A program made the position numbers and the translations under genes. A DNA stretch of 64,000 nucleotides from contig CAWDMC010000028.1 in the NCBI GenBank assembly GCA_963803295.1, positions 248,001-312,000 on the forward strand. The letters are read 5' to 3'. Shown piece after piece: positions 36,776 through 48,500 of this stretch. Positions within the stretch are counted from its first letter, which is position 1. Each line of letters begins with the position of its first letter. The stretch comes from CAWDMC01 sp963803295 (GTDB taxonomy: Bacteria > Acidobacteriota > Terriglobia > UBA7540). A model generated the notes under the pieces. That model saw only the letters and a program-made list of their open reading frames with translations. It had not been told where the DNA came from and did no database searches.

Positions 36776-39007
36776 TCAGAAGTCAAGTTTCCTTCCAGCC
36801 GAACTGGGATCCCTCTGGAGAAGAAGATAGCCAGGTATTTCGGCGGTCTGGCCACTGTTTGAGAAAGTCACCTCGTAGATTTTGGAAATGTCGAGGCCGC
36901 GGGGTGTGAACCGAAATGTAGATTCACCCGAGTCCGAAGTGCGAAACAGCCAGCCCAAATCCTTCTGCGAGTCAGGACTCGAGTATTCCAAGACAACCCA
37001 AGGAGAGCCTACGAGCAGAGGCGTGAGTGGGGTGTGGTGATACACCCGAGAGTTTCTTAGGATCGGCCGGATGACTTGCTTGTAAAGTTCAACGTTACGC
37101 TGGACTTCCTGTCTTTCCAGCGGGTTGAAATCATCGAGAGAAGGGCTGAGGCCGCGAATGATCGGAAGGGCCATTGTGGTTGCGCGCAACTGAGTAACCA
37201 GGTCCGCATCAGACTGAACTCCGTCGGACTCGGTTCCAAAAGTGCGAAGAAGGATCTCGGGAGGTAGAATCCAGGTCATGCCGTTAAGGATCTTCAGTCC
37301 TCGAGGAGAGCGCAGCCAATCCGAGAGCTCGGTATTCTGAAATCGCTCCATGATGCCGAGATCAAGACGTCCCCCACCTCCGGCGCAATTCTGAAACACC
37401 ACCTTGGGAAACTTCTTGTGCAACCGGTCAAACATCGCATAGAGAGCATCCACGTGACGCCACAGAGTGTTCTCGACAAAGCCGTCACGCACGTGATTAC
37501 CGCCTTCTTCAACGGTCGTATTGTAGTCGATGCGGAACAGGTCCAGATCATACTTCCTTATGATGCGCTCGATCTCAGACTCCATCCAAGCCGCGACTGC
37601 GGGGTTCGAGACATCGAGTTGCCGTCGTTCAGCCACCGGCTTCCCGTCGCGAGTCAGCACCCACTCAGGATGGTCTTTCCGCAGCTTTGACGCGCTGCCA
37701 ATGCTTTCGATTTCCACCCACAAGCCAAAGAGCAACCCCTTTTGCCGGGCGTACTCGCGCACCGGGGTCAGGTCATGGGGCAGCCACGCCCCTGCGTACC
37801 AGTCGCCCACGTTAGGACCCCAGCGGTTCGGCTCGGGCCCGTACCAGCCGGCGTCAATCACAAACATTTCGGAACCCACGGCGGCGGCCAGATCGATTTC
37901 TCTCTTCAGGCCCGCTTCACTCTCGTGATCGACAATGTAGCCCCGATGGTTGGCTTCGACCAGCATATCCCGGTCCGGAACAGGTGGGGGCAGAACTTCG
38001 CGCCGAACGTGCTCGTGTAAAGCTTGGATAACTCCGTCCAGGCTTCCTCGCTGGCACAAAATGTGAGTCTTCGGAGTCGCGACTGTTTCTCCCGATTCGA
38101 TAACCCGGAGTGCCGGATCTACTGTGGCTGGTCCAGAGTCGAAAAAGAAGACGGCGCGATCGACGTCAGGCTGCTGGCGTCCGGTCAGGCGCATCGTCCA
38201 ATTTCCGCTCCATCCTAGGGAACTGACAAACCACTCACCCGTAGCTCTGTTGTGCGCAAAGAAAGTCGGGTGACCCCATCCGGACTTGCCGCGTGTCCCA
38301 GCCACTGTTTTCGTGGCGTTGACCAGTGGCCCAAAACGCCAGGCGCCCTCGTGGCCCCATTCTTCGTACTGCGCATAGCCCACTTCAAAAGGACCCGCAC
38401 TCCCTTCAGGCAGACGCTCCTGATAATTCGAGGTATCCCAAACGAGCCCGGACCAAGGAGACACCGCGGTAATGGCCGCCGGTTTGGTCCCGGTGTTGAC
38501 GATTTCCAGCCAGCGGGCCATCACCGGTCCGCCGTATAAAAGGGTATGCACCTTCACTGTGATCGGACGTGCGTCGCTCCTGAGCTCAAGCGTAACGAGC
38601 AAGCCGTCGGGATTATGAACCTCCGCCTTCTCAGCTTTAGTCCAGGTCCAAGTGCCCGACAAGTCCTGATGGTCGATCTCAAGGTGGAAGGCGTCGATAG
38701 GCAGGCCTTCCCGTTTCTCCTCCTCGGATTCAAGATGGAATTCCGGTTCGATAAACCCTGTCGAGAGCCAATATCGAGTGACCCAGCGGCCCTTCCAGAG
38801 CGCCTCGTCACAGATCGTGAGGCCCGAAGTAAGACGGATGCCCGGCAACGGCCGCTGATGAATGTCGGCGGCCCAGTATCGGCCTCTGGTTGTCGGATCG
38901 TTTGCGCCAAAGGCTGCAACACAGACAGTAGCAAATATACAGAATACCTGCCCCATTACCAGTCCAGGCAAGCTTCGACCGCTTGCGACTACGAGTGGTC
39001 TATACAC
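36776..39007 (-). CDS. GH36-like alpha-galactosidase (first)
   Basis: The 743-residue protein has an N-terminal hydrophobic segment (LPGLVMGQVFCIFATVCVAAFG). The GH36 N-terminal sandwich includes YGGPVMARWLEIVNTG. The barrel carries MFVIDAGWYGPEPNRWGPNVGDW, LFGLWVEIE, the nucleophile block LFRIDYN, the NCAGGGGRLDLGIM loop and an acid/base candidate in NTELSDW. These are the standard landmarks of family 36. It would remove alpha-galactosyl residues from oligosaccharides such as raffinose-type sugars or galactomannan side chains. It follows the upstream GH36-like gene by 25 bases. Confidence 0.88.
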   Translation of the reverse strand: MYRPLVVASGRSLPGLVMGQVFCIFATVCVAAFGANDPTTRGRYWAADIHQRPLPGIRLTSGLTICDEALWKGRWVTRYWLSTGFIEPEFHLESEEEKREGLPIDAFHLEIDHQDLSGTWTWTKAEKAEVHNPDGLLVTLELRSDARPITVKVHTLLYGGPVMARWLEIVNTGTKPAAITAVSPWSGLVWDTSNYQERLPEGSAGPFEVGYAQYEEWGHEGAWRFGPLVNATKTVAGTRGKSGWGHPTFFAHNRATGEWFVSSLGWSGNWTMRLTGRQQPDVDRAVFFFDSGPATVDPALRVIESGETVATPKTHILCQRGSLDGVIQALHEHVRREVLPPPVPDRDMLVEANHRGYIVDHESEAGLKREIDLAAAVGSEMFVIDAGWYGPEPNRWGPNVGDWYAGAWLPHDLTPVREYARQKGLLFGLWVEIESIGSASKLRKDHPEWVLTRDGKPVAERRQLDVSNPAVAAWMESEIERIIRKYDLDLFRIDYNTTVEEGGNHVRDGFVENTLWRHVDALYAMFDRLHKKFPKVVFQNCAGGGGRLDLGIMERFQNTELSDWLRSPRGLKILNGMTWILPPEILLRTFGTESDGVQSDADLVTQLRATTMALPIIRGLSPSLDDFNPLERQEVQRNVELYKQVIRPILRNSRVYHHTPLTPLLVGSPWVVLEYSSPDSQKDLGWLFRTSDSGESTFRFTPRGLDISKIYEVTFSNSGQTAEIPGYLLLQRDPSSAGRKLDF

Positions 39008-39032
39008 CTTTTCCCCCGGGATATCCGAACAG

Positions 39033-41210
39033 CTATTTACTCAGCTCAACGTAGATCAAGTCGCTGCTATACTTGCGCGGAAGTTTTATCAGTATCCCTT
39101 CACTCATCAAGTCATTTCCGGTGCGGACCTCTTCTGCAACCGAGCCATCCTCGGAGCGCAAACGATACTGCGTGCCGGCCGCCAGACCTTTGAGGTGAAC
39201 CCGTTGGCTGGACTGGTCGTTGTTCGGCCGAAAAATGTAGACGGTGCCGCGCTTGAGGCTTGGACTCCAGTAGAACATGCCGTCCCAATGAAAGTCGTCC
39301 GGCCGGGGCAGGATATGGTGAACCTCAGCGTCCTTAAGCATCGGTCGAATCCAGGACTTGTAGATATCCGTCGCGCGCCGGGCGCCGGATATCTCTTCCG
39401 CTGACCAACTGGCGCTATGAGTAGGATCGATTTGCCAGGCGCTCATCATGGCGCTACGCCAGAAGAATGGGCGCGGCTGGTCAGCATCCTTGTTATAGAA
39501 ATTCTCGTACGTGTAGGCCATCAACACCGCGGGCGGTAAGACGAACGTCGAATCATAAATGCTCTGGCGATCAGGCAGAGCAGAAAGCGTGTCGGTGGTC
39601 ACGATATAATGCACGCGTTTGACGTAGCCGAAATCCTTGATGTGCCCGCCCCCCGAGCAGCCTTCCAGGACCAGGTTGGGGTATTGCTGCTTGGCCGCTT
39701 CCATGACGTGGTAGTAACCCAACGTCGACCAATAGCTGACGTCGACGCCGTAACGGTGGCGGTGGTTAGGCTGAACGCATTTAGTTACAATCGGAGTGTA
39801 ATCATGCTTCAGGTAGTCGAGACGATAGTCACCAACAATTCTCTTTACTTCCCGCTCGGCCCAGTCTCTCGCCGGGTCAAAGCCGAGATCGATGAGCGTG
39901 CTCCAATTGATGTCCTCTGCCTTCCAATCTGGCTTCAAGTCCTCTGTGGCCCAGTCCCGGTGGCGGAAGATATTCAAGGCACTAGGGGTGTTGGAATCTC
40001 CCGCGTGGGTCCACGCAACCCACAAGCCAAGCTTCATGCCATTCTGGTGCGTGTACTGCTCGATCGGTTCTCCGCCGCGAGGAAAGCGTGCAGGATCCCA
40101 GTGCCAGTCTCCGTCTTTGGGAAACCACATGGCGTCGGGCACAAATGTCTCAAAACCCATTGACTTCGAAAGGGCGGCACTGGCGATAACGTCCGACTCA
40201 CGCGCCTTATTTCCGCCCACATCCAGATACAAGTTGTAGGCCAGGGTAGGATAGGGCTGGTCCGGCGGGAGAGACGGTAGGAGCTTCTCAAGAATGAAAC
40301 GATGCAGGGTGTAGCTGCCGTCGTCGATGTCCCCCTGGTAGCAGCCAACAAAAGCGGGTGGCGCCAGAAAGGTTCCTCCCGCTGCGATATCGGTCTTGAA
40401 ATCAGGCGCAAGGCCGATGCCCAAGTTAAACTTCGTCGGGCCAGTTGACGTGGTTCTGGAGTGAACCGTACCGATACCAGAGAACTCCCAGCCCACATAG
40501 AGCCCTTCATCTTGGTTGACTTGCCATGCCATCCACGGTACCGGACTCGATCCGTCCGTCGGATCGCTCACCAGAACCTGGTCGAAGTCAGAGTCGACAT
40601 TCACGGTAAAAGTGCCGCCTTCGCGGCTGGCGTTGCTGCCTCCACGGTTAACCCACCACGCCTGCGCAGTTTTTTCCTCCGGTATCACAAGGTTCGAGAG
40701 CGCCAAACTCTCCTGCTGATTCACGGTGACGGTGTGCCCCGATTCGTTGGTAATCGTAACCCAGTGCTCCACAGGCCCATGGCCAGGACGGGCCCGCCAG
40801 ATCGAATCGAGGGTCAGCTTGGGTCTGAAATTGCTGTAAAGAAGATCCAGTTGCTCACCATTGGCGTCGAGGGTCCCGCCTTCAAATTTCCATTCGAGAC
40901 TTGTGGCCACACCCTCCAGGGCGACCGTCCTCATCAGGGATTCCGGTGTAGAAGCCGACACCCAATTGCGATGAGTTGCAGTCGACCGCAAGACTCCCAG
41001 AATCGGCCGTCCGTCTTCGACCGACACCTGAATTTCAGTGTCGCTGGTAGCGAGATGCCAGGACTTGCCGGTGCTCGTTTGTCCTAGAATTGCAGTTGAT
41101 TGGCCGGCAACGCCAAGCGACAGCACCAATGAAGCCATCAATCTAGAGAACCTGACCGCAAATCTAACGGTGCTTGTTACCTTCGAGGGCTTCAAGAGAG
41201 GGAAGCGCAT
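39033..41210 (-). CDS. GH36-like alpha-galactosidase (second)
   Basis: The 725-residue protein has a signal peptide (LMASLVLSLGVAGQSTAI). Family 36 landmarks include FETFVPDAMWFPKDGDW, MKLGLWVAWTHAG, the nucleophile block YLKHDYTP, EGCSGGGHIKDFGY and the acid/base candidate in VTTDTLSA. The ATG at 41210 lies about 100 bases downstream of the UlaG-like gene, and the next GH36-like gene follows at 25 bases. The two GH36-like enzymes share little beyond core motifs, so they probably cut different linkages rather than being a recent duplication. Confidence 0.85.
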   Translation of the reverse strand: MRFPLLKPSKVTSTVRFAVRFSRLMASLVLSLGVAGQSTAILGQTSTGKSWHLATSDTEIQVSVEDGRPILGVLRSTATHRNWVSASTPESLMRTVALEGVATSLEWKFEGGTLDANGEQLDLLYSNFRPKLTLDSIWRARPGHGPVEHWVTITNESGHTVTVNQQESLALSNLVIPEEKTAQAWWVNRGGSNASREGGTFTVNVDSDFDQVLVSDPTDGSSPVPWMAWQVNQDEGLYVGWEFSGIGTVHSRTTSTGPTKFNLGIGLAPDFKTDIAAGGTFLAPPAFVGCYQGDIDDGSYTLHRFILEKLLPSLPPDQPYPTLAYNLYLDVGGNKARESDVIASAALSKSMGFETFVPDAMWFPKDGDWHWDPARFPRGGEPIEQYTHQNGMKLGLWVAWTHAGDSNTPSALNIFRHRDWATEDLKPDWKAEDINWSTLIDLGFDPARDWAEREVKRIVGDYRLDYLKHDYTPIVTKCVQPNHRHRYGVDVSYWSTLGYYHVMEAAKQQYPNLVLEGCSGGGHIKDFGYVKRVHYIVTTDTLSALPDRQSIYDSTFVLPPAVLMAYTYENFYNKDADQPRPFFWRSAMMSAWQIDPTHSASWSAEEISGARRATDIYKSWIRPMLKDAEVHHILPRPDDFHWDGMFYWSPSLKRGTVYIFRPNNDQSSQRVHLKGLAAGTQYRLRSEDGSVAEEVRTGNDLMSEGILIKLPRKYSSDLIYVELSK

Positions 41211-41310
41211 GGTATCTTCCTTCGGCGCGGGTTAACGGTCGTACGTTCGACTACCTTGAAACGTTTGAGTGCGGTTGGCTAAGCGCCCAAGATGACAGAA
41301 GGCGCCGGTC

Positions 41311-42103
41311 TCAGGATTTGAAAACGAAGGGCTTGACATAGTCCAGCTGCTCATAGCGCACTTCAGGCGCACGATAGCGCAAGGCGGCCTTGAATTGCTG
41401 CGGATCCGCGCTGTTGTCAGGGAACATGTCATAGTGGCAGGGAATCGCCACTTTCGGTTTGATCAGCGCGGCCACTTCGGCAGCTTCCCAGGTACTCAGA
41501 TTGTTGAACCCCCCATTAACGCAAGTAATCATGATGTCGGGCTCGAGTTTCCGAACGTGTGCTAGCAAGTCGCTGTAGTCGGTGTCGCCGGAAATATAGA
41601 CGCGCGGTCCGTTCTCAACAGCGAGGACAAACCCCATATGGTTGATGTCGGAATCATCGGTGGGCATGGCAAATGTTCCGTGCACTACAACGTCGGAGAC
41701 CTGCACCTTGGCTCCAGGATAAACTTGTTGAATCTTGGCTCCGCCCACGCCGCACCGGGCAGAAACTCTCGCAGGCCAACCCTGGACCGACAAAAGTCTG
41801 CACGGACGGTTTTCGCAACCGCCCGATGGTTTCAGGATCAGCATGATCGTAGTGGGAGTGAGTGCAAAGGAAATGGTCGACTTCGAGTTCTTCGGGCTCG
41901 ATAAACACGGGCACTCTACGGTCAAGGTTAATGCCCAAAGAGTCGCCGACTGTCTTGCACGAATTTGTCAAATACGCGTCAACGGATAGGACCGTGCCTT
42001 CCGGCGTCTTCAGGAGATATCCCATCTGGCCAAGCCACCACAGGGCAACAGAGCCTTTGTCCACCTTATAGCTACGAACGGATTCCATACATTCACGTGA
42101 CAT
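41311..42103 (-). pseudogene. UlaG-like metallo-beta-lactamase-fold lactonase, frameshifted
   Basis: The two frames together give about 263 residues. The first shows SVALWWLGQMGYLLKT and the metal motif HSHYDHAD; the second shows PGAKVQVSDVVVHGTFAMPTD, NHMGFVL, YISGDTDYSDLL and AIPCHYDMFP. This is the pattern of L-ascorbate-6-phosphate lactonase (UlaG)-type hydrolases. The frames meet at a CCC run (plus-strand GGG 41757-41759); removing one C restores the reading. No signal peptide is present, so the product is cytoplasmic and probably opens a sugar lactone. It sits between CRTAC1 and the GH36-like genes. The break may be a sequencing error. Confidence 0.8.
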
Positions 42104-42196
42104 GGTTACCCTCGCTGTTCAAATTACTATTTAGCTTTTAGCTGGAGGAAATCGTGAAGATGGCCTGTGAAACACCTCCAGGCTCAATGTACTAAG

Positions 42197-43927
42197 TCAG
42201 GAATACTCTAGCTTATCTCCTTCACGTAAGGTCACCATATTATTGGCTCGGATATCGCTGAAGTGGTCGGCGCGACCGCTCGGCCAAGTTACTTCAAGGT
42301 GGTCCACCCGTTCCGATTTGCCCAGACCAAAATGAAGGCGCAGATCGCTTTGGGACATGAAGCCGCCCCCGCTCCGCACCTCGTCGATTTGCTGGTGTTT
42401 TCCCGTCACGCAGCGGACGCGCGCTCCAATCGCGCTGCGATTGGATTTTGTTCCGATCAGCTTGAGCGTAATCCAATTGTTACCGCTGGTGTTTTCGCAC
42501 TTCAGCAGGAGCGGTAAATCGTTAATCGGATTTACTAGAATATCCATCATCCCGTTGTTGTCAAAGTCGCCGAAAGCGGCGCCGCGCCCGACGAGCTTTT
42601 GAGCAAATACGGCGCCACCTCGGCTTGACACATCCTCGAACTTACCAGTGCCAAGATTGTGGTACAGCACCATCGGTAACTTGAAGCTAGTCGTACCTTT
42701 CATCCGTTCAAGCTCAGGGTAGACGTGGCCGTTGACCCAGAAGAGGTCAGGCCAGCCGTCGTTGTCGACGTCGACAAATCCACAACCCCACCCCAGGTAG
42801 TCCGTGTGGAGACCCAGGCCGGCCGCCAACGTGTCCTCTTCAAATAATCCGCCACCGTCATTTCGATACAGATTCGGCAGATCCTCTGAGAAATTCATCT
42901 TGAGGATATCGAGAAGGCCGTCACAATTATAATCGCCGGCCGCCACCCCCATGCCGGACTGATTGCGCCCGTCTGCGCTAGTGCCCACGCCTGCGATCAT
43001 TCCTCCTTCGGTGAAAGTGCCATCGTGATTGTTCCAAAACAGGTAGGCCGCCTCACTGTCGTTCGAAACGTAGACGTCCGGATAGGAGTCGTTGTTGAAG
43101 TCACCGACCAGAACCCCAAGTCCAAAACTCGGAGGTAACTTCCCAATGCCTGACTTATCCGTGACGTCAGTGAAAGTGCCGTCGCCATTGTTGTGATAGA
43201 GATAATTCCGGGCTTTCTTCAGGCCGCGTGGTCCGCAATTCACCGCCATTCCCCGGTAGACGCAGTTCGACGCTGCGGCGTTCGGGACGGGAGCCGTGCT
43301 CAAATCGAAATCAACGTAATTGGCCACAAAAAGATCGAGAAAACCGTCCCGGTCGTAGTCAAGGAAGGCACAGCCCACACCCCACCGTACTTCATTCACA
43401 TCCAGGCCCGATTTCTTGGTCACATCGGTGAAAGTCCCGTCGCCGTTGTTGTGGTACAGAACGTTGTGGCCCCAGTACGTTACCAAAAGGTCGTCGAACC
43501 CGTCGTTGTCGAAATCACCGATACAGACTCCTTGTCCCCATCCATGCCTAACAAGGCCCGCCTTTTCGGTCACGTCCGTGAAAGTCCCGTCGCGATTATT
43601 GTGGTACAGGCGGTTAGTAGGTCTCGGCGATTCGGTCCCCTCCAGCGTGGTGCCATTCACCAAAAAGATATCCGGCCACCCGTCACTGTCGTAATCGAAG
43701 AAAGCAGCCCCGCATCCCGTGGTTTCAAGGATATACTTCCATTCGGTTCGGCCGCCAAATACCGTAGGGACGGCCAGGCCTGCGCGGGCGGCCACATTCT
43801 CAAACTTCGATGGGAAGGTGACGGCCTTGGGCCCTTCTTGCGCAGAGATGACTCTGTCGGCAGCCAACGCGACGGCAGTTCGGGTAATCCCACTCAACAG
43901 CTTGCGACGGTTCATCCTCCTCGGCAT
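42197..43927 (-). CDS. CRTAC1-family protein in the TonB receptor operon
   Basis: The 576-residue protein starts with a Tat-like signal (RRMNRRKLLSG). FG-GAP/VCBS blades with D-x-D-x-D-G loops (DYDSDGWPD, DFDNDGFDD, DYDRDGFLD, DFNNDSYPD, DYNCDGLLD, DVDNDGWPD) occupy residues 75-470, and the ASPIC/UnbV domain (KSNRSAIGARV, TWPSGRADH) the end. Its ATG at 43925-43927 shares one base with the TAA stop of the TPR gene (TAATG), provided the TPR frame is corrected as described there. Translational coupling to TPR and TonB receptor genes argues that it works with the receptor in the envelope, perhaps as a glycan-binding or assembly partner. Confidence 0.9.
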   Translation of the reverse strand: MPRRMNRRKLLSGITRTAVALAADRVISAQEGPKAVTFPSKFENVAARAGLAVPTVFGGRTEWKYILETTGCGAAFFDYDSDGWPDIFLVNGTTLEGTESPRPTNRLYHNNRDGTFTDVTEKAGLVRHGWGQGVCIGDFDNDGFDDLLVTYWGHNVLYHNNGDGTFTDVTKKSGLDVNEVRWGVGCAFLDYDRDGFLDLFVANYVDFDLSTAPVPNAAASNCVYRGMAVNCGPRGLKKARNYLYHNNGDGTFTDVTDKSGIGKLPPSFGLGVLVGDFNNDSYPDVYVSNDSEAAYLFWNNHDGTFTEGGMIAGVGTSADGRNQSGMGVAAGDYNCDGLLDILKMNFSEDLPNLYRNDGGGLFEEDTLAAGLGLHTDYLGWGCGFVDVDNDGWPDLFWVNGHVYPELERMKGTTSFKLPMVLYHNLGTGKFEDVSSRGGAVFAQKLVGRGAAFGDFDNNGMMDILVNPINDLPLLLKCENTSGNNWITLKLIGTKSNRSAIGARVRCVTGKHQQIDEVRSGGGFMSQSDLRLHFGLGKSERVDHLEVTWPSGRADHFSDIRANNMVTLREGDKLEYS

Positions 43928-45562
43928 TAACGAACGCCCGCCAGCTCACAAGTGCCGTACTCGCGGGCGAGCTTCAACTCGCTTTCCGACCGTGCCCGGT
44001 CCCCAACGTGAACCAGCGCCTCTGCCAGAGCACAGTGAGCGCCCGTGTGGTCTGGGTCTGATAGCGATAGCAGCTTGATATTCGCGGACCGCTCCCTGCC
44101 AGTCTGCCTGGTGGGCCAACGAGGTGCCGTAGTTAAAATGAATATCCGGGTCTGAAGGCTTCCGGCGTACTGCCATTTCAAAAGCTTGATTGGCCTCCTT
44201 CCATTGACGGCTGGCACTCAGGGCGATGCCCAGGTAGTGATTTGCGTCGGCGAAGTCAGGTTCAGATTCGAGCGCCGCCCGAAATGCCTTGGTTGCTTCC
44301 TCCACCTTCCCTTTCCGCAACGACTCGATTCCGCTGTTTGTATCCCTCACTGCGGCGATATGCTTATTGTCCTTCTCGGTTTGCTCTTGCGCCTGCCGGA
44401 ATTCCGCCGTGGCGCCCTGGATATCGCCGGTCCGCCGCAAGGCCATAGCGAGTGTCTGATGAATCGTGGGATTATCCGGATCGAGCTTAATCGCCCGGCG
44501 CAGCTCCGCCACAGCATCAAGGGGGCGCGTCTTGGCTAGCGCAGCGCCATACCTCGAACTCAGTTCCGCATCTTCAGGGTTCAGCCGGGCCGCAGTTTCG
44601 TATTCTTGAAGCGCCTTCGCGGGGTCTCCCAATTGGTCAAGCACCTCGGCCAGGTGAAAGTGGGCTCGAGCCATGCCGGGTGACAGGTGGATTGCCTTGC
44701 CCAGTTCCTCTACCGCTTCCTGTAGTTGGTCGTTGCGTCTCAGGGCGTACCCGAGCATGGCGTGTGCATCTGCCGAGTCGGGCTGCAAAGCGACCACCTG
44801 CTGATAGACGCGGACGGCGGCGGGGTAATCCCCCTTGTCGCGCATGGCCTGCCCCAGATTCCTCCACGCATCCACAAATTTGGGATCAGTCGAGACCGCC
44901 CGTTGGAAATGAGCGATCGCTCCATCCAAGTCTCCGCCCTGATGAAGCGCAACTCCCAGATTGTTGTGGGACTCGGGCGAGGTAGGATCAGCGACCACAG
45001 CCCGGCGGAACTCCTCAAGCGCCTGACTTTGATCGCCGGCGCGGGCATACAGCAATCCCAACTCATTGCGATATGTAGCGGTCGAGGGGCGTTCCTGCAC
45101 CGCTTCAAGAAGATTCGCGATCGCGCCTGGGAAGTCGCCCGTCTGAGCGAGGGCAAAGGCCAATTCCTTGTGCGCTTCCGGAAAATTCGAATGCAGCCCC
45201 AGCGCAGCCTTTAGCGCTTTTATCGCTCCTGGGTAGTCGCCTTTCAAATCCAGCGCGGCTCCGAGGTTATAGAGAGCGTCCGCGTATCGAGGATTCAATT
45301 CGAGCGCCTTATTGAATTCCTCGATGGCTTTTCCGACGTGGCCCGTTCTGCCCAAGGCAAAGCCATAGTAGTTATGTGCTTCTGCCGATCGGGGGTTCTC
45401 TGCGACGGCATGATCGAGAATCGGTACGGCCGATTGAATCTCGCCTTTCTCGAGCAATTCTATTCCGTCAGAGAGTAGAGCGGGCTCGCCATTTGTGGAT
45501 TGCCCGCTCCCTGCGCTACAGGAGGACCAAATCATCAAACAAATTGCAACCGCTTGTCTCAC
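43927..45562 (-). pseudogene. TPR lipoprotein coupled to the TonB receptor, frameshifted near its end
   Basis: GTG 45562 overlaps the stop of the TonB receptor gene (GTGA). A short signal with lipobox-like MIWSSC leads into about fourteen TPR units through residue 500 (for example HNYYGFALGRTGHVGKAI, YNLGAALDLKGDYPGAI, HNNLGVALHQGGDLDGAI). The uncorrected frame ends at 43946 in an unnatural arginine-rich tail. Removing one C from a CCC run (plus-strand GGG 44054-44056) instead continues AIRPDHTGAHCALAEAL and ends in a TAA that overlaps the CRTAC1 start. That neat junction strongly suggests the frameshift is an error and the gene is intact (about 544 residues). Confidence 0.85.
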
Positions 45563-48500
45563 CAGTAGAAGTGTACTCCCAACTGGAGTTGTCGCATGTT
45601 CTGGACGATACCGAAGATCTCCCCAGCCGTTGAACTGTCAATGGCTGTGGACGGGTCGCCCAGGTTCTTGTGGTTCAAGGCATTTAAGAACTGGGCCTGG
45701 AATTCGAACCTCATTTGATCATTGATCTTGAAGTCTCTTGCCAGGGCCCAGTCTGCATCCCAGAAGGCCGGCCCCCTCAGTATGTTCCTTCCCGAGTTTC
45801 CAAACGTGTATAGGGCAGGGCGCCTGAAGGCGCTGGGATCGAACCACTTGGTGGCGGTCGGATTGTTGACCGTGCCACTCCCTAACCGATCCGGACGGAG
45901 GCCGCAGCATGGGGAATTCAGAGAGGATGTGTCACCCATTACGGGACTAAATGCATCACCCGACATCCAACGAGTGACACCGGACCACTTCCAGCCCGAC
46001 ACCAGTAAGTTCACTGCAGTGTTACTGTTCGAGAGTAAGGCCTTGCCGTGTCCGAAGGGTAGATCCCAGACGTGCCCAACCGAAATGATCATGGCACGTT
46101 CGCCATCCGGCACTGCCCTATCCAGGTTGGAATTGAACACGTCGGTGGCAGCATTATGCAGACCAAAGTCATACGCCTTTGACCAGGTTACGGCGGTAGT
46201 AAGGGTAAAGCCCTGCGAGTACCGTTTGACCATGTTGATCTGCAGACCATTATAGCCGGAACTTGTCTGATTGGTCTGATCGTACGCCGGCACATAGTAG
46301 CCATAGGCGGCGTAGGGATAGCGAGTCAAGAGAGATTCCTGGGTCGGAGTTGGCCCGGGACGCGGCGCATTGTGGTCAACACGATAGAATAGGTGACGGG
46401 TCGCGTTGCCCACATAAGCGGCGGAGAGTGTGAGGTTATTGCCGAAATCATGCTCGACCGTTAAGTTCCATTGATCCACGGAATTTGTGGGGTTGTGAAA
46501 GTCCGTGCCAAAAGCTGTCGAGTAGGATGGAGTTGGATATTCCCCCGGATTGCCCGCCGCCGCCAGGATATCGAAGCCGGAGACGAACGAGGCAGGCGGC
46601 GTTGAAAAGGTGATCGCCGGCGTGTAATTGCCGAGTATCTGCGAGATCGTTTGACGAGTAGAAGTTGGCCAGTCATTGGTAATGGCCCCAAAGTTGGCGC
46701 CATAGAATCCGATGGGGTAGCTCTTGGCATAGCCTGCGCGCACCACCGTTCCCGGCAAAACCTTGTAGGCGAATCCGATGCGAGGGGCGAAGTTCCACCA
46801 ATTGTTCTCGACCCCTGCCGTAGGGCCGACGTTGCCGTAATTGGCGATGATCGTGTTGGTGTTGGTGAAGTTAAAATTGGCGATGCCACCCTTGAAAGGT
46901 GATGTCGGATAGCCGATGTAATCATACCTCAGACCCAGGACAGCCGTGAGTTTTGGCGTCACATGCCAGGTGTCCTGGATATAGAAGGCATCGCGCTTCT
47001 GATTGGCCGCCGGCAGAGGGTTCGCGTAGATGATCCGCGAGAACACGCTTGCCTGCCCAAGGAGGAACGAGGCGGTGCTCAACCCCGAGCCCGGTACCTC
47101 TGACGCTCCTGTAATAGTTTGGGAGAAACCATTGTTAGGGCAAACGCCGCTGGCGTTCCAGCATCCATAATCGCCTTGAGAAGAGCTATCAAATCGATGG
47201 TCGTTGGCGAAGTCGATTTCCGTGCCGAACTTCACAGTATGCCTGCCACGCGTCCAGGTGGCAATGCCCACGTAGTCGTAATTTCCCTCATTGTCGACTT
47301 GGTGGGCGTGGTCGGTGTTGCCGAGCAGGAACCCTCCCACCGGTCCGCCAATCCTAAATCCTGCCAAGCCTCCACAACTCGGGCACGCATCATTCAGTCC
47401 GTGGAGACCGATGGCCTCCGAGCTTGCTGCGGTTTGATCCAGGGCGTTTTGGGAAAACCGGTAAATCATGTCGCCAAACCGTGCCTCGACCACGAAGCTC
47501 GGGGTGAAGACGTGAACGAAGTCGACCGCGATCATGTCTTGCGATCCTTTTCCCTGTCCACAATTCGGCAAGGCCAGCGGAGGCGCCGCGCCGGTACCAA
47601 AAGCGGAGACGCTGGTGCAACCGGACACTTGCCAATTATGAGTGTAGCGACCAAAGAAACGATTGGACTCATTGACTACATAGTCCACCCGCTCAAAGGT
47701 GCTGTTGTCGCTGGTGAGACTGCCCAGCGCAGCAATGAAGTTGTTGTCGGTGCCCGACCCGGTGTTGGGAAGAGGTATCGTGGCCAGGAGCTTGGCCGAC
47801 ACCGGGTCAATTCTCGCCGGGTCCATCTTGTTCAGAACGCCCTGGTAGTTGAACTGGCTTCGTCCTGTCCCATCGGCGTTGCCGGTGGCCGGATCATAAA
47901 TCGGGTGGCTTGTGGTAGGGTCGCTCGTTAATAAGGAACTGAAATCGCCGTTTCGGAAAGGGGCGATGGGCACGGTGAGCAGACGGGCGGCTCCCGATCT
48001 GATTCGCACTCCCTGGTAGCCGCCAAACACGAAGAGCTTATTCTTCTTGATGGCGCCGCCGGCGGTGGCTCCAAACTGGTTCCATACAAAGTGGCTGGTA
48101 GAAGTCGGCTCGGTGAACGGATTACGCGCCGAGGTCGAATTCACCTGGTTAAATTCGTAAGCTGTCCCGTGCCACCGGTTGCTCCCTGATTTGGTGGTCA
48201 TAACCGTGACCAAGCCTTGGGATTGTCCGAATTCCACATCATAGTTGCTGGTGTTGCCGGTGACCGATTCCAAGGCATCGAGAGGCGGGACAACGTTCGC
48301 CGCCCCGCCGATGGGTTCTGTGTTCAATATGCCATCCAGCAGTTGCACATTCTGCTGCGATCGCCCGCCATTCACGCTTACTGAAATATAGCCCTCGCTG
48401 CCGGCTGAGGGTAAGCCGCTTTGCCCAGGCGGTTCCATGACGCCGGGCAGTAGCTTCACGAACCCAGTGGCGTTGTTATGGGCCACGGGGATCGAGTCCA

